A DNA stretch of 64,000 nucleotides from SZUA-309 sp965232595 (GTDB taxonomy: Bacteria; Pseudomonadota; Gammaproteobacteria; Pseudomonadales; Azotimanducaceae): the NCBI GenBank assembly GCA_965232595.1, contig OZ246983.1, positions 2,666,001 through 2,730,000 of the forward strand. Reading direction: 5' to 3'. This document shows, piece after piece, positions 16,642 to 28,115 of this stretch; positions within the stretch are counted from its first letter, which is position 1, and each line of letters begins with the position of its first letter. Position numbers and translations under genes: made by a program. The notes beneath the pieces are model-generated. The model did not search any database. It was not told the origin of the DNA and was given only the letters and a program-made list of their open reading frames with translations.

Positions 16642-17765
16642 GAAGGACGCCTGTGACCGCCAACCGGAGCCCGCTGCAGGGGATGAGTGAGCGCATCGAC
16701 TACCCGCTGCTTATGACCTGGCTGCTGATCCTCGCCCTGGGTACGGTGATGGTGACCTCCACCGGGGTTGCCGTTGATCCCGGCCTGCTGCCGCGTCAGG
16801 GCGTTTACCTGACCCTGGCGTTGCTGGCCTTTGCGCTGGTGACCCTGATCCCGCTCCGGTACTGGCAGGCGACCCATCGTCTGGCCTGGCTGGCCGCCGT
16901 CATTCTCTGCGCGCTGGTGCTGGTTCCGGGCATCGGCCTGGAGGCAAAGGGTGCGCAGCGATGGATTCCGCTGGGTGGCTTCACCCTGCAGCCGGCGGAG
17001 GCTGCGAAGCTGCTGCTGCTGGTTTATCTGGCCGGCTACCTGGCCCGATTCGATGAGCTGGTGGCGGACGACTCGCTGGCGCTGATCAAGCCCCTCGGGA
17101 TGGTTGGCGTCATCTTCCTGCTGCTGCTCTTCCAGCCTGATTTCGGCACCGCGGTGGTGCTGGCAGCTGCAGCCTGCGCGCTGCTGTTCGTCGCCGGGGC
17201 CAGGCTCCGCCACTACCTGCTCGTGCTGCTGCTCGGCACGATGGCCTTTGTCCTGCTCATCTACCTGGAGCCCTACCGGATGGCGCGGGTGCTGGGCTTT
17301 CTCGATCCCTGGGCTCAGGCAACCGGCGGTGGCTACCAGCTGACTCAGGCGCTCATCGCCTTTGGTCGCGGCGAGACCTTCGGCCTCGGCCTCGGTGAGG
17401 GCATTCAGAAGCTCGCCTACCTGCCGGAAGCGGAGACGGATTTCATCTTCGCCGTGATCGCCGAAGAGCTGGGCCTGGTCGGCGCGGTGTCGGTGATCGG
17501 GCTCTTTGCCTTTTTCATTGTCCGGATGCTGCGGATCGGTCGGCTGGCGCTGGCCGGGGGCGACAAGTTCGCCGGCTATCTGGTCTACGGCGTCGCCCTG
17601 CTGTTCGGCCTGCAGACCATGGTCAACCTGGGTGTGAACACCGGCGTGCTGCCGACCAAGGGCCTGACCCTGCCGTTCGTCAGTTACGGCGGCAACAGCC
17701 TGATCGTCAGCTGCGCCATGCTCGGGCTGGTCTGTCGGGCATGGTGGGAGGCGCAGGATGGCTGA
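16638..17765 (+). CDS. ftsW: Septal peptidoglycan glycosyltransferase FtsW (SEDS family)
   Basis: 375 residues with about ten membrane helices. SEDS signatures: VPGIGLEAKGAQRWIPLGGFTLQPAEAAKLLLLVYLAGYL, LFQPDFGTAVVLA, YQLTQALIAFGRGETFGLGLGEGIQKLAYLPEAETDFIFAVIAEELG (read in parts) and GVLPTKGLTLPFVSYGG. FtsW polymerises lipid II and pairs with FtsI. Its end overlaps murC by 8 bases, so the murG gene that normally separates them is missing. Confidence 0.96.
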   Translation: MRRTPVTANRSPLQGMSERIDYPLLMTWLLILALGTVMVTSTGVAVDPGLLPRQGVYLTLALLAFALVTLIPLRYWQATHRLAWLAAVILCALVLVPGIGLEAKGAQRWIPLGGFTLQPAEAAKLLLLVYLAGYLARFDELVADDSLALIKPLGMVGVIFLLLLFQPDFGTAVVLAAAACALLFVAGARLRHYLLVLLLGTMAFVLLIYLEPYRMARVLGFLDPWAQATGGGYQLTQALIAFGRGETFGLGLGEGIQKLAYLPEAETDFIFAVIAEELGLVGAVSVIGLFAFFIVRMLRIGRLALAGGDKFAGYLVYGVALLFGLQTMVNLGVNTGVLPTKGLTLPFVSYGGNSLIVSCAMLGLVCRAWWEAQDG

Positions 17766-19176
17766 AGTGAACGCCTACCAGGTGCCGGAAATGGGCCGGA
17801 TTCGCGGCGTCCACTTTGTGGGCATCGGCGGTACCGGCATGTGCGGCATCGCCGAAGTGCTGCTGAATCAGGGTTATGCGGTCAGCGGCTCCGACCTCAA
17901 GGCGAGCTCGGTGACAGACCGACTCACCCAGCTCGGGGCCAGAGTTCTGATCGGCCACAAAGCGGAGAACATCAGCGGCGCCGACGTGGTGGTGGTGTCC
18001 AGCGCGGTGACCCGCGACAACCCGGAAGTGGTGGCTGCCCACAGCCAGCGGCTGCCGGTGGTGCCTCGCGCGGAGATGCTCGGCGAGCTCATGCGCTATC
18101 GGCACGGCATCGCCGTCGCGGGGACCCACGGCAAAACCACCACGACCAGCCTGATCACCTCGGTGTTCCGCTCGGCGGGGCTGGATCCGACCTTCGTGAT
18201 CGGTGGCCTTCTCAACAGCACCGGCAGCAACGCCCGCCTTGGCATCAGTCGCTACATCATCGCCGAGGCAGACGAGAGCGATGCGTCCTTCCTGCAGCTG
18301 AAGCCCATGTCGGCGGTGATCACCAACATCGATCAGGATCACATGGCCACCTACGGCCATGACTTCGAGATGCTGAAGAAGGCGTTCATCGAGTTTGTTC
18401 ACCAGTTGCCTTTCTACGGCTCTGTGGTGCTCTGCGCTGAAGATCCGGAGACGCTCGGCATCCTGCCCGAGCTGTCCAGGCCCATGCTCACCTACGGCTT
18501 CAACGAGCAGAGCGACTTCCGGGCGGAAGACGTACGTATCAACGACGGACGCTGGCAGTTCAAGGTGCAGCGTCCGGCCTCGTCGGAGCTCGAGGTGACA
18601 CTGGCGATTCCGGGGCGGCACAACGTCCTGAACGCGCTGGCCGCCATCGCCGTGGCAACCGACGAGGGCATCGAGGACGAGGCCATCATCGATGGCCTCA
18701 AGGGCTTCAGCGGCGTCGGTCGACGCTTCCAGATCAGCGAGCCGGTGAGCCTCGCCGGCAGAGAGTTCGCGGTGGTGGACGACTACGGCCATCATCCCAC
18801 CGAAGTCGAGGCGGTGATCGAGACGGCCCGCGACATGTGGCCCGACCGGCGGCTGGTCATGTGTTACCAGCCCCATCGTTACACCCGGACCCGGGACCTC
18901 TACGACGAGTTCGTGCGCGTGCTCTCTGGCGTTGACGTATTGATCTGCCTCGAGGTTTACGCCGCCGGCGAGACGCCCATCGCCGGCGCCGACGCCAAAG
19001 CGCTCTGTCAGGGTATACGGCAGCGGGCCAACCTGATCCCGATGTACGCGGAGGGACCAGAGGAGGCGCTTCAGGTGCTGGAGGACGTCGTCGAGCCTGG
19101 CGATGTGGTGCTGGTGCAGGGTGCCGGCAACGTCAATCGCATCTCCAACGTGCTGACGGGGGTGAGCGATGGCTAA
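17758..19176 (+). CDS. murC: UDP-MurNAc--L-alanine ligase MurC
   Basis: 472 residues. N-terminal nucleotide domain HFVGIGGTGMCGIAEVLLNQGYAVSGSD, ATPase P-loop AVAGTHGKTTTTSLI, YIIAEADESDASFL, TNIDQDHM, and C-terminal DDYGHHPTEVEAVIETAR and YQPHRYTRTRDLYDEFV. It joins L-Ala to UDP-MurNAc, the first Mur-ligase step. It overlaps ftsW (8 bases) and ftsQ (8 bases); murB and ddl, which often follow murC, are not here. Confidence 0.97.
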   Translation: MAEVNAYQVPEMGRIRGVHFVGIGGTGMCGIAEVLLNQGYAVSGSDLKASSVTDRLTQLGARVLIGHKAENISGADVVVVSSAVTRDNPEVVAAHSQRLPVVPRAEMLGELMRYRHGIAVAGTHGKTTTTSLITSVFRSAGLDPTFVIGGLLNSTGSNARLGISRYIIAEADESDASFLQLKPMSAVITNIDQDHMATYGHDFEMLKKAFIEFVHQLPFYGSVVLCAEDPETLGILPELSRPMLTYGFNEQSDFRAEDVRINDGRWQFKVQRPASSELEVTLAIPGRHNVLNALAAIAVATDEGIEDEAIIDGLKGFSGVGRRFQISEPVSLAGREFAVVDDYGHHPTEVEAVIETARDMWPDRRLVMCYQPHRYTRTRDLYDEFVRVLSGVDVLICLEVYAAGETPIAGADAKALCQGIRQRANLIPMYAEGPEEALQVLEDVVEPGDVVLVQGAGNVNRISNVLTGVSDG

Positions 19177-19891
19177 GGTCATGGCGGTGATCTCGCTGCT
19201 CTGCATGCTCGGCCTGTCGCTGCTGGCGTACGTCCAGCTCGACCAGCCCGTCGAGCGCGTGCTGGTGCGCGGCCAGCTGGACGGCGCGGAGCGGCAGCAG
19301 GTGCGCGACGCGGTCGCGGCCTCTCTGGACGGTGGCCTGCTGAGCAGCGATCTCGACCGGCTCGCCGACGGCATCCTCGAGCTGGGCTGGCCGCGATCCG
19401 TGGCCATCCGACGGGATTGGCCCGGGGCGCTGGTGATCGAGGTGGAGAAACCGGCGGTTGTTGCGCGCTGGCGCGACGCGTACCTGGCCAGCGATGGTCG
19501 GGTAATCCGGCTGCCAACCGAACGCACCGGCTTGCCGCGGTTCGATTGTGCGGCCTCGGTGCCGCAGCGCGCCATGGAGGTGTACCACCGGCTGAACGAG
19601 ATCGTCGCCGGTTCCGGGCTGACGATCGCGGCGCTCAGCGAGAACCTGCTCGGCGAGTGGGACCTGACCTTCACGACCCCCGACGAAGAGGCCATGACCG
19701 TAAGGCTGGGCTCGGAGAGCGTGGACGAGCGACTGGGTCGGTTTACGGTGGTGTACCGGCAGCAGCTGGCGGGACGGGCGGCAGAAATCGACTCGGTGGA
19801 TGCCCGCTACGACAACGGGGTAGCGGTGCGCTGGATCGCGGAAGCTGAGCTGGTGGCGCTGGCTGAGACGCCGACGTCGGAGTCGATCTGA
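19169..19891 (+). CDS. ftsQ: Cell division protein FtsQ
   Basis: 240 residues: a very short cytosolic tail, one membrane helix (VMAVISLLCMLGLSLLAYVQL), a POTRA domain (VERVLVRGQLDGAERQQVRDAV...LPWPRSV-like WPRSVAIRRDWPGALVIEVEKPAVVARW) and the FtsQ/DivIB beta domain (YLASDGRVIRL, GEWDLTF, VRLGSE). The short cytosolic tail is unusual compared with enterobacterial FtsQ. It scaffolds FtsL/FtsB in the divisome. Overlaps murC by 8 bases. Confidence 0.93.
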   Translation: MAKVMAVISLLCMLGLSLLAYVQLDQPVERVLVRGQLDGAERQQVRDAVAASLDGGLLSSDLDRLADGILELGWPRSVAIRRDWPGALVIEVEKPAVVARWRDAYLASDGRVIRLPTERTGLPRFDCAASVPQRAMEVYHRLNEIVAGSGLTIAALSENLLGEWDLTFTTPDEEAMTVRLGSESVDERLGRFTVVYRQQLAGRAAEIDSVDARYDNGVAVRWIAEAELVALAETPTSESI

Positions 19892-19917
19892 AGTGAACTC
19901 AAAGAGAATGGTGGCAC

Positions 19918-21150
19918 ATGGCGTCTGACAACGAACTGAAGCGGGTAGTCGGTCTCGACATCGGCACCAACAAGGTGGCCGCCATCGTCGCGGAGGTCAC
20001 CCCGGAGGGTGAGCTCGAGATCATAGGCATCGGCTCCCACTACTCCCGCGGCCTGAAGAAGGGCGTGGTGGTGAACATCGAGTCGACGGTGCAGTCCATC
20101 CAGCGGGCGGTGGAGGAAGCGGAGCTGATGGCGGGATGCGATATCGATGCGGTCTACGCCGGTATCGCCGGGAGCCATATCCGCAGCATCAACTCGCACG
20201 GCATCGTCGCCATACGCGACCGGGAGGTTCTGCCGCAGGACGTGGAGCGGGTGATCGACGCGGCGAAGGCGATGGCGATCCCGGCGGATCAGAAGATCCT
20301 GCACGTGCTGCCGCAGGAGTACGTGATCGACGACCAGGAAGGCGTGAAAGAGCCGCTGGGCATGTCGGGCGTGCGGCTGGAGGCGAAGGTGCATCTGGTG
20401 ACCTGCGCGGTGAACGCCGCGCAGAACATCGAGAAGTGCATCGAGCGCTGCGGCCTGCATGTGAACGACGTGATTCTCGAGCAGCTGGCGTCCAGCTACT
20501 CGGTGCTGACCGACGACGAGCGGGACCTGGGCGTCTGCATCGTCGACATCGGTGGCGGCACAACGGACATCGCCGTCTTTACTGATGGCGCCATCCGCCA
20601 CACGGCGGTGATACCGATCGCTGGCGATCAGGTGACGAACGACATTGCCATGGCGCTCAGAACACCGACGCAGAATGCGGAAGAGATAAAAATCAAATAT
20701 GCCTGCGCGCTGACACAGCTTGCCCGGCCCGACGAGACCATCAAGGTCCCGGGGGTCGGTGACAAGCCAGCCAAAGAGCTATCGCGGCAGGCGCTGGCTG
20801 AGGTGGTCGAGCCTCGATACGACGAGCTGTTCACGCTGATTCAGGCGGAGCTACGGCGAAGTGGTTTCGAGGATCTCATCGCGGCCGGGATCGTGCTCAC
20901 TGGGGGAGCATCGAAGATGGAAGGGGTGATCGAGCTGGCGGAAGAAATCTTCCACATGCCGGTCAGTCTGGGCTCGCCGCGGGACGTGGCGGGACTGAAG
21001 GACATCGTAAGGAACCCCGTATACGCGACAGGCGTCGGCCTGCTGCAGTACGGCATGCAACAAGAGGAAGAGCGACCGAAGCGCGGAAGTGGTCTGCGAC
21101 CTGGCGGGGCCTTTGCCCGCCTGAAGAAGTGGTTCGGTGAGAATTTCTGA
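19918..21150 (+). CDS. ftsA: Cell division protein FtsA
   Basis: 410 residues of the actin/Hsp70 ATPase fold: phosphate-1 motif VVGLDIGTNKVAAIVAEV, the SHS2 (1C) domain with AGIAGSHIRSINSHGIV, phosphate-2 VCIVDIGGGTTDIAVFT, adenosine motif GIVLTGGASKMEGV, and the C-terminal amphipathic helix FARLKKWFGENF that anchors Z-ring filaments to the membrane. Short gaps to ftsQ (26 bases) and ftsZ (15 bases). Confidence 0.97.
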   Translation: MASDNELKRVVGLDIGTNKVAAIVAEVTPEGELEIIGIGSHYSRGLKKGVVVNIESTVQSIQRAVEEAELMAGCDIDAVYAGIAGSHIRSINSHGIVAIRDREVLPQDVERVIDAAKAMAIPADQKILHVLPQEYVIDDQEGVKEPLGMSGVRLEAKVHLVTCAVNAAQNIEKCIERCGLHVNDVILEQLASSYSVLTDDERDLGVCIVDIGGGTTDIAVFTDGAIRHTAVIPIAGDQVTNDIAMALRTPTQNAEEIKIKYACALTQLARPDETIKVPGVGDKPAKELSRQALAEVVEPRYDELFTLIQAELRRSGFEDLIAAGIVLTGGASKMEGVIELAEEIFHMPVSLGSPRDVAGLKDIVRNPVYATGVGLLQYGMQQEEERPKRGSGLRPGGAFARLKKWFGENF

Positions 21151-21165
21151 TCAGGAGAATTCCAG

Positions 21166-22311
21166 ATGTTTGAATTGGTAGACAGTGCACCCCAGAGCGC
21201 CATCATCAAGGTGGTCGGCATTGGCGGTGGTGGCGGCAACGCGGTGCAGCACATGCTGGCGAATCAGGTGGAGGGCGTCGATTTCATCGCGGCCAACACC
21301 GATGCGCAGGCGCTGAAGAGCTGCGAGGCGAAAACGGTGCTGCAGATTGGCAGCTCCATCACCAAGGGCCTGGGCGCAGGCGCGAACCCCGACATCGGTC
21401 GTCAGGCCGCGCTCGAGGACCGGGACCGGATCGGCGAGGTGCTGGCAGGCGCCGACATGGTGTTCATCGCCGCGGGTATGGGCGGTGGCACGGGAACGGG
21501 TGCTGCACCGGTGATCGCCAACGTGGCGAAGGAAATGAACATCCTGACCGTGGCGGTGGTGACCCGCCCCTTCAGGTTCGAGAAGCGCACGGAGGTTGCG
21601 GATCGGGGCGTGCAGGAGTTGCGGGACACCGTGGACTCGCTGATCACGATTCCGAACGAGAAGCTTCTGGCCGTGCTCGGCGAGCGGGTAAGCATGCTGG
21701 ACGCGTTCAGCGCCGCAAATGACGTGCTGCTCGGTGCGGTTCAGGGCATCGCCGATCTGATCATCCGGCCCGGCATGATCAACGTGGACTTTGCCGACGT
21801 TCGTACCGTGATGTCCGAGATGGGCATGGCGATGATGGGCACGGGTCGGGCAACCGGCGACAACCGGGCCCGGGACGCGGCGGAGGCAGCGATCCGCTCG
21901 CCGCTGCTGGAAGATGTGGATCTGCATGGTGCCCGCGGCATCCTGGTGAACGTCACCGCCGGTCCGGATCTGAACATCGGTGAGTTCACCGACGTCGGTG
22001 CCATCGTCGAGGAGTTCGCTTCTGATGCGGCCACCGTGGTGGTCGGCACGGTCATCGACGAAGACCTCTCCGATGAGCTGAAGGTGACGGTGGTTGCTAC
22101 CGGACTCGGCGACACGGGCAAGGTTCAGGTGCTGCCGGAGCCCACGGTGCAGGAGGTGCCCACGGAGGCGCAGGGCTTCGATCATCTCGATCGGCCGGCT
22201 TACCTCCGGCACAACGCCGCGCTCAAGCAGGAGAACCTGGCTGAAGATCTGCTGGTGGACGATCCGGACTATCTGGACATCCCGGCATTTCTCCGGCGCC
22301 AGGCGGACTGA
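21166..22311 (+). CDS. ftsZ: Cell division protein FtsZ
   Basis: 381 residues. GTPase domain: IIKVVGIGGGGGNAVQHM, FIAANTDAQAL, the tubulin signature GGGTGTGAAPVIA, TVAVVTRPFRFE, and the synergy-loop region NVDFADVRTVM. A short linker leads to the conserved C-terminal peptide DYLDIPAFLRRQAD, the docking site for FtsA and ZipA. Preceded by AGGAG. It is the tubulin homologue that makes the Z-ring. A hairpin terminator follows about 130 bases downstream. Confidence 0.98.
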   Translation: MFELVDSAPQSAIIKVVGIGGGGGNAVQHMLANQVEGVDFIAANTDAQALKSCEAKTVLQIGSSITKGLGAGANPDIGRQAALEDRDRIGEVLAGADMVFIAAGMGGGTGTGAAPVIANVAKEMNILTVAVVTRPFRFEKRTEVADRGVQELRDTVDSLITIPNEKLLAVLGERVSMLDAFSAANDVLLGAVQGIADLIIRPGMINVDFADVRTVMSEMGMAMMGTGRATGDNRARDAAEAAIRSPLLEDVDLHGARGILVNVTAGPDLNIGEFTDVGAIVEEFASDAATVVVGTVIDEDLSDELKVTVVATGLGDTGKVQVLPEPTVQEVPTEAQGFDHLDRPAYLRHNAALKQENLAEDLLVDDPDYLDIPAFLRRQAD

Positions 22312-22416
22312 TCCGTGCGTCGAGTGGTGGTGGTGGCGAGCTGGCGTCTGTTGCGCTGGCGGGTCGCTGCTGCCAGGAAACAAAATGTAACAAAACTGTG
22401 ACCGTCAGCCATATTT

Positions 22417-22431
22417 GAGGGTAATACCCTC
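22417..22431. repeat. Perfect inverted repeat upstream of the ftsZ terminator
   Basis: GAGGGT-AAT-ACCCTC is a perfect 15-base inverted repeat in the ftsZ-lpxC gap. It is short enough to be a protein-binding site or a small hairpin and lies 10 bases before the terminator stem. The flanking T and A-rich bases (22380-22400) could be part of an lpxC promoter. Function not known. Confidence 0.4.
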
Positions 22432-22440
22432 TGCTACCAT

Positions 22441-22485
22441 GCCTCGCGCGCAGGATCGCAGACCCCTGCGTGGCGAGGCGTTTTT
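22441..22485 (+). terminator. Rho-independent terminator after ftsZ
   Basis: GCCTCGC (22441-22447) pairs with GCGAGGC (22473-22479) and CGCAGG (22449-22454) with CCTGCG (22465-22470), giving a 13-pair stem with small internal mismatches, followed by GTTTTT (22480-22485). It probably ends most transcription of the dcw cluster, so lpxC (start 22601) would need its own promoter or readthrough. Confidence 0.8.
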
Positions 22486-22600
22486 CTCTCCGTCGATCGG
22501 CAAGAGCGGACGCCAACACTCGCTGTTAAGCCGCCGTTAAGGTTGCAGCGCTTAGGGTCGAACCGGAACTCGACCAACGAACTAGAAGAATAGGACCGCA

Positions 22601-23518
22601 ATGGCCGCGCTTTTCCAGAGAACTCTCAAAAACGTCATTCGCGCGACGGGCATCGGCCTGCACACGGGTGAGAAAGTTTATCTGACGCTGCGGCCAGCCC
22701 CGGTGGACACCGGCATCGTCTTCGTCCGCACGGATCTCGATGAGCCGGTCACCATCGCCGCCCGCGCCGAGAACGTGGGCGACACGACCATGGCGACCAC
22801 GCTCACCGACGGCGTTGTCAGCATCTCCACCGTCGAGCACCTGATGAGTGCGCTGGCGGGCCTTGGCATCGATAACGCTTACGTGGACGTCAGCGCGCCC
22901 GAACTGCCGATCATGGACGGCAGCGCTGCACCTTTCGTCTTTCTTCTGCAATCCGCGGGGATCGAGGAGCAGGACGCGCCGAAGAAGTTCCTGCGGGTGC
23001 TGAAGAAAGTCAGCTACAGCCATGGTGATATCACGGCAGAACTGGCGCCCTACGACGGCTTCCGGGTGGAATACACCCTCGAGTATGACCATCCGGTGTT
23101 CGAGCATCATCGACGCAGGGCGCAGGTCGAGTTTTCCAGCATGGCCTTCGTCAAAGAGGTGAGCCGGGCGCGCACCTTCGGCTTTCTCGCCGACTACGAA
23201 AAGCTGCGCTCCATGAACCTGGCTCGAGGCGGCAGCCTGGATAACGCCGTGGTGGTGGACGACTACAGGATCCTGAACAACGAAGGGCTGCGTCAGGAAG
23301 ACGAGTTCGTGAAGCACAAGATCCTCGACGCGATTGGCGACCTCTACCTGCTCGGGCACAGCGTGCTCGGCGCGTTCTCAGGCTTCAAATCGGGTCACGG
23401 CCCGAACAACGAGCTGCTGCGCAAGCTGCTGGCGGAAGAGGGCGCTTTTGAGATCGTCACCTTCGAGGACGCGGAAGCAGCCCCGATCTCCTTCTCACGG
23501 CCCGCTCTGGCCGACTGA
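22601..23518 (+). CDS. lpxC: UDP-3-O-acyl-GlcNAc deacetylase LpxC
   Basis: 305 residues, the normal length. Motifs: QRTLKNVIRATGIGLHTGEKV, STVEHLMSALAGLGIDNAYVDV (zinc His), EVSRARTFGF, LARGGSLDNAVVVDDY, and the zinc/catalytic block RQEDEFVKHKILDAIGDLYLLGHSVLG. It commits precursors to lipid A and is a zinc amidase in the cytoplasm. In enterobacteria LpxC amount is set by FtsH proteolysis. AGGA precedes the ATG. Downstream of ftsZ as in other gammaproteobacteria. Confidence 0.97.
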   Translation: MAALFQRTLKNVIRATGIGLHTGEKVYLTLRPAPVDTGIVFVRTDLDEPVTIAARAENVGDTTMATTLTDGVVSISTVEHLMSALAGLGIDNAYVDVSAPELPIMDGSAAPFVFLLQSAGIEEQDAPKKFLRVLKKVSYSHGDITAELAPYDGFRVEYTLEYDHPVFEHHRRRAQVEFSSMAFVKEVSRARTFGFLADYEKLRSMNLARGGSLDNAVVVDDYRILNNEGLRQEDEFVKHKILDAIGDLYLLGHSVLGAFSGFKSGHGPNNELLRKLLAEEGAFEIVTFEDAEAAPISFSRPALAD

Positions 23519-23689
23519 CCGGCTCGTCGCCTCCCGCAGGAGACCGACCGAAGCCCGGCAAAATAGTGAACCAGATCTCGTGACCTGCGGCCGGAATGCC
23601 GCGTGGGTCTCATTTCCAGGCCCTGTTGGCTGAAATAATGAGGATCGTGAGCGCTCGCATACCAGCGAGCCCCACGAATGCGCGGAAAC

Positions 23690-24031
23690 TCAGCTCGTAA
23701 CCCTGATTTTGAGTTCCCGGGCGTCACTGAAAGCAGCGAGCTGGCCGAGCTTGGCGAGGATGTCGTCGGCCATGAAGCGCAGCTTGGTGGCGCTGGAGGC
23801 ATTGCGGCAGGAGATCACGATCACCGAGCCCCGTACGTCGCTGACCCGGCACTCTCTGGCAAGAGTTTTCGGCAGCACGGCATGCAGCTCAGCGGTCCAG
23901 TTTTCCTGGTTGCCGGCCTGCCGCAGAAGACGTTGTAAAGGAGTAAAACGCTGGTGGCGTTCGTTGAGCAGTTCATTTATCTTTGCTTGAGGCACTTGAC
24001 GGTCCTGCGGGCAGCTTCTCAGCGTCTTCAC
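23690..24031 (-). CDS. dciA: DUF721/DciA-like protein (probable helicase-loading factor)
   Basis: 113 residues from a GTG. The DUF721 fold is recognisable: INELLNERHQRFTPLQRLLRQAGNQENWTAELHAVLP and later VIVISCRNASSATKLRFMADDILAKL. DUF721 proteins next to lpxC/secA have been shown, as DciA, to help load DnaB in bacteria without DnaC. The assignment to DciA follows from family and context. The frame continues upstream but only this part looks like the family. No clear ribosome site precedes the GTG. Confidence 0.75.
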   Translation of the reverse strand: MKTLRSCPQDRQVPQAKINELLNERHQRFTPLQRLLRQAGNQENWTAELHAVLPKTLARECRVSDVRGSVIVISCRNASSATKLRFMADDILAKLGQLAAFSDARELKIRVTS

Positions 24032-24043
24032 GGCGACCGAAAT

Positions 24044-24049
24044 ACTATA
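24044..24049 (-). promoter_or_regulatory. Possible -10 box for dciA
   Basis: On the minus strand TATAGT lies 12 bases before the dciA GTG. If used, the mRNA would have a leader of only about six bases and no Shine-Dalgarno site. The -35 region (CTGGAG at the right distance) is weak. Confidence 0.3.
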
Positions 24050-24314
24050 AATGAGTCTGCGTTCGGCTCCAGCAAAATCGCCCTCAAAGGCGGTGAAAAG
24101 AAGAGTGTAAACACCGAAGCGCAGACGATAAAAACGAAACAGACCAGGCTTTTCAGGACTAGGAAAGACATCTGCAACACCGACAGGACTTCGGGAGGCG
24201 CGCCCGTATTTCTCTATTCGGAAATACCGCCTCAAGCATGCCGTTTCGCTCCGGCCCTCCAGGCCATCTTCCCGGCATTTTCCGCAGCGCCCTGTCGAGA
24301 GGCAGTCACGTAGC

Positions 24315-25226
24315 ATGAAGATCATACTGCTAGGCGAAAAGGGAGAATCGCGTGCGATCCGGCTGTCACGACAGTCGGTCGTTGTCGGGGCTCTGGCCCT
24401 CGTGGTCGGCCTGGCGCTTGGCAGCTACTTTCTGTTCGATCTCGCCACCCGCCCGAGCATGGGGCCGGAAACGGTCCAGGCCTGGCAGGATCGCCTGAAA
24501 GCCCAGCAGGACGAAGTGGAAGCGATGCGTCGGCGTTCGGTTGCCGAGTCGCAGGCCGTGGGCCGCCAGCTGGCGCAGATGCAGGCCCGACTGCACCGGA
24601 TGGAAGCGCTGGGCGCCCGGGTCACGGCGGTGGCCGATCTGGATGAAGGCGAGTTTTCCTTCGATGAGCCCGCCCCTCAGGGTGGTCCCGTCAGCCCCTC
24701 CACATCCGCGCCGGACTTTGCCGAGCTGAAAACGAGCATGGACGAGCTCGCCGCCGGGCTGAAGGTTAGGGAGAGCGAGCTCGAGATCCTCGAGTCCATG
24801 CTGCTCGACCGGGATATCCGCGAATCCAAGGCGATCGCCGGCCGCCCGGTGACCTGGGGCTGGATGTCGTCGAAGTACGGTCAGCGACTGGATCCGTTCA
24901 CGGGCAAATCTGCCTGGCACGCCGGCGTGGACTTCGCTGGCAAAGAAAATTCCGATGTCGTGGCCGTTGCAGGCGGGGTGGTCACCCACGCCGGCAAGCG
25001 CTATGGCTACGGCCTCATGGTGGAGATCACCCACGGCGACGGTTACGTCACGCGGTATGGTCACCACTCCGAGGTGCTGGTTGCCGTTGGCGATGTGGTC
25101 AAACCGCGCCAGGTGATCGGCAAAATGGGCTCCTCCGGTCGCTCGACCGGCCCTCACGTGCACTTTGAGGTGCTGAAGAACGGCATGCACGTCGATCCTG
25201 CACGGTACGTTTCCCGACGGCGCTAG
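24315..25226 (+). CDS. Membrane-anchored M23 (LytM) peptidase with coiled coil
   Basis: 303 residues: a short cytosolic tail, one membrane helix (VVVGALALVVGLALGSYFLF), a periplasmic coiled coil (about residues 50-95 and 130-160), and a C-terminal M23 domain. Zinc and catalytic residues appear intact: HAGVD (first His and Asp), and HVHFEV (HxH). It probably cleaves peptide crosslinks in murein or serves as an amidase activator. A similar gene is found upstream of secA in Pseudomonas. Divergent from dciA. Confidence 0.9.
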   Translation: MKIILLGEKGESRAIRLSRQSVVVGALALVVGLALGSYFLFDLATRPSMGPETVQAWQDRLKAQQDEVEAMRRRSVAESQAVGRQLAQMQARLHRMEALGARVTAVADLDEGEFSFDEPAPQGGPVSPSTSAPDFAELKTSMDELAAGLKVRESELEILESMLLDRDIRESKAIAGRPVTWGWMSSKYGQRLDPFTGKSAWHAGVDFAGKENSDVVAVAGGVVTHAGKRYGYGLMVEITHGDGYVTRYGHHSEVLVAVGDVVKPRQVIGKMGSSGRSTGPHVHFEVLKNGMHVDPARYVSRRR

Positions 25227-25349
25227 CAGCGGCGGCAGACGATCAAGGCGCCCGGTCCACCTGGAACAAGCCAAGCCCGGGTAAAAACGGGTAAACTCCC
25301 GCCCCGAAATCGGATCTAACCCCCCAGATCAACCGGAATTCTTTCGATC

Positions 25350-28115
<2,766 letters not shown>

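Noticed and set aside
17707..19695. 662-codon minus-strand frame
   Set aside because: Fully antisense to murC and ftsQ; its His/Asp/Gln-rich composition is typical of the reverse strand of GC-rich genes.
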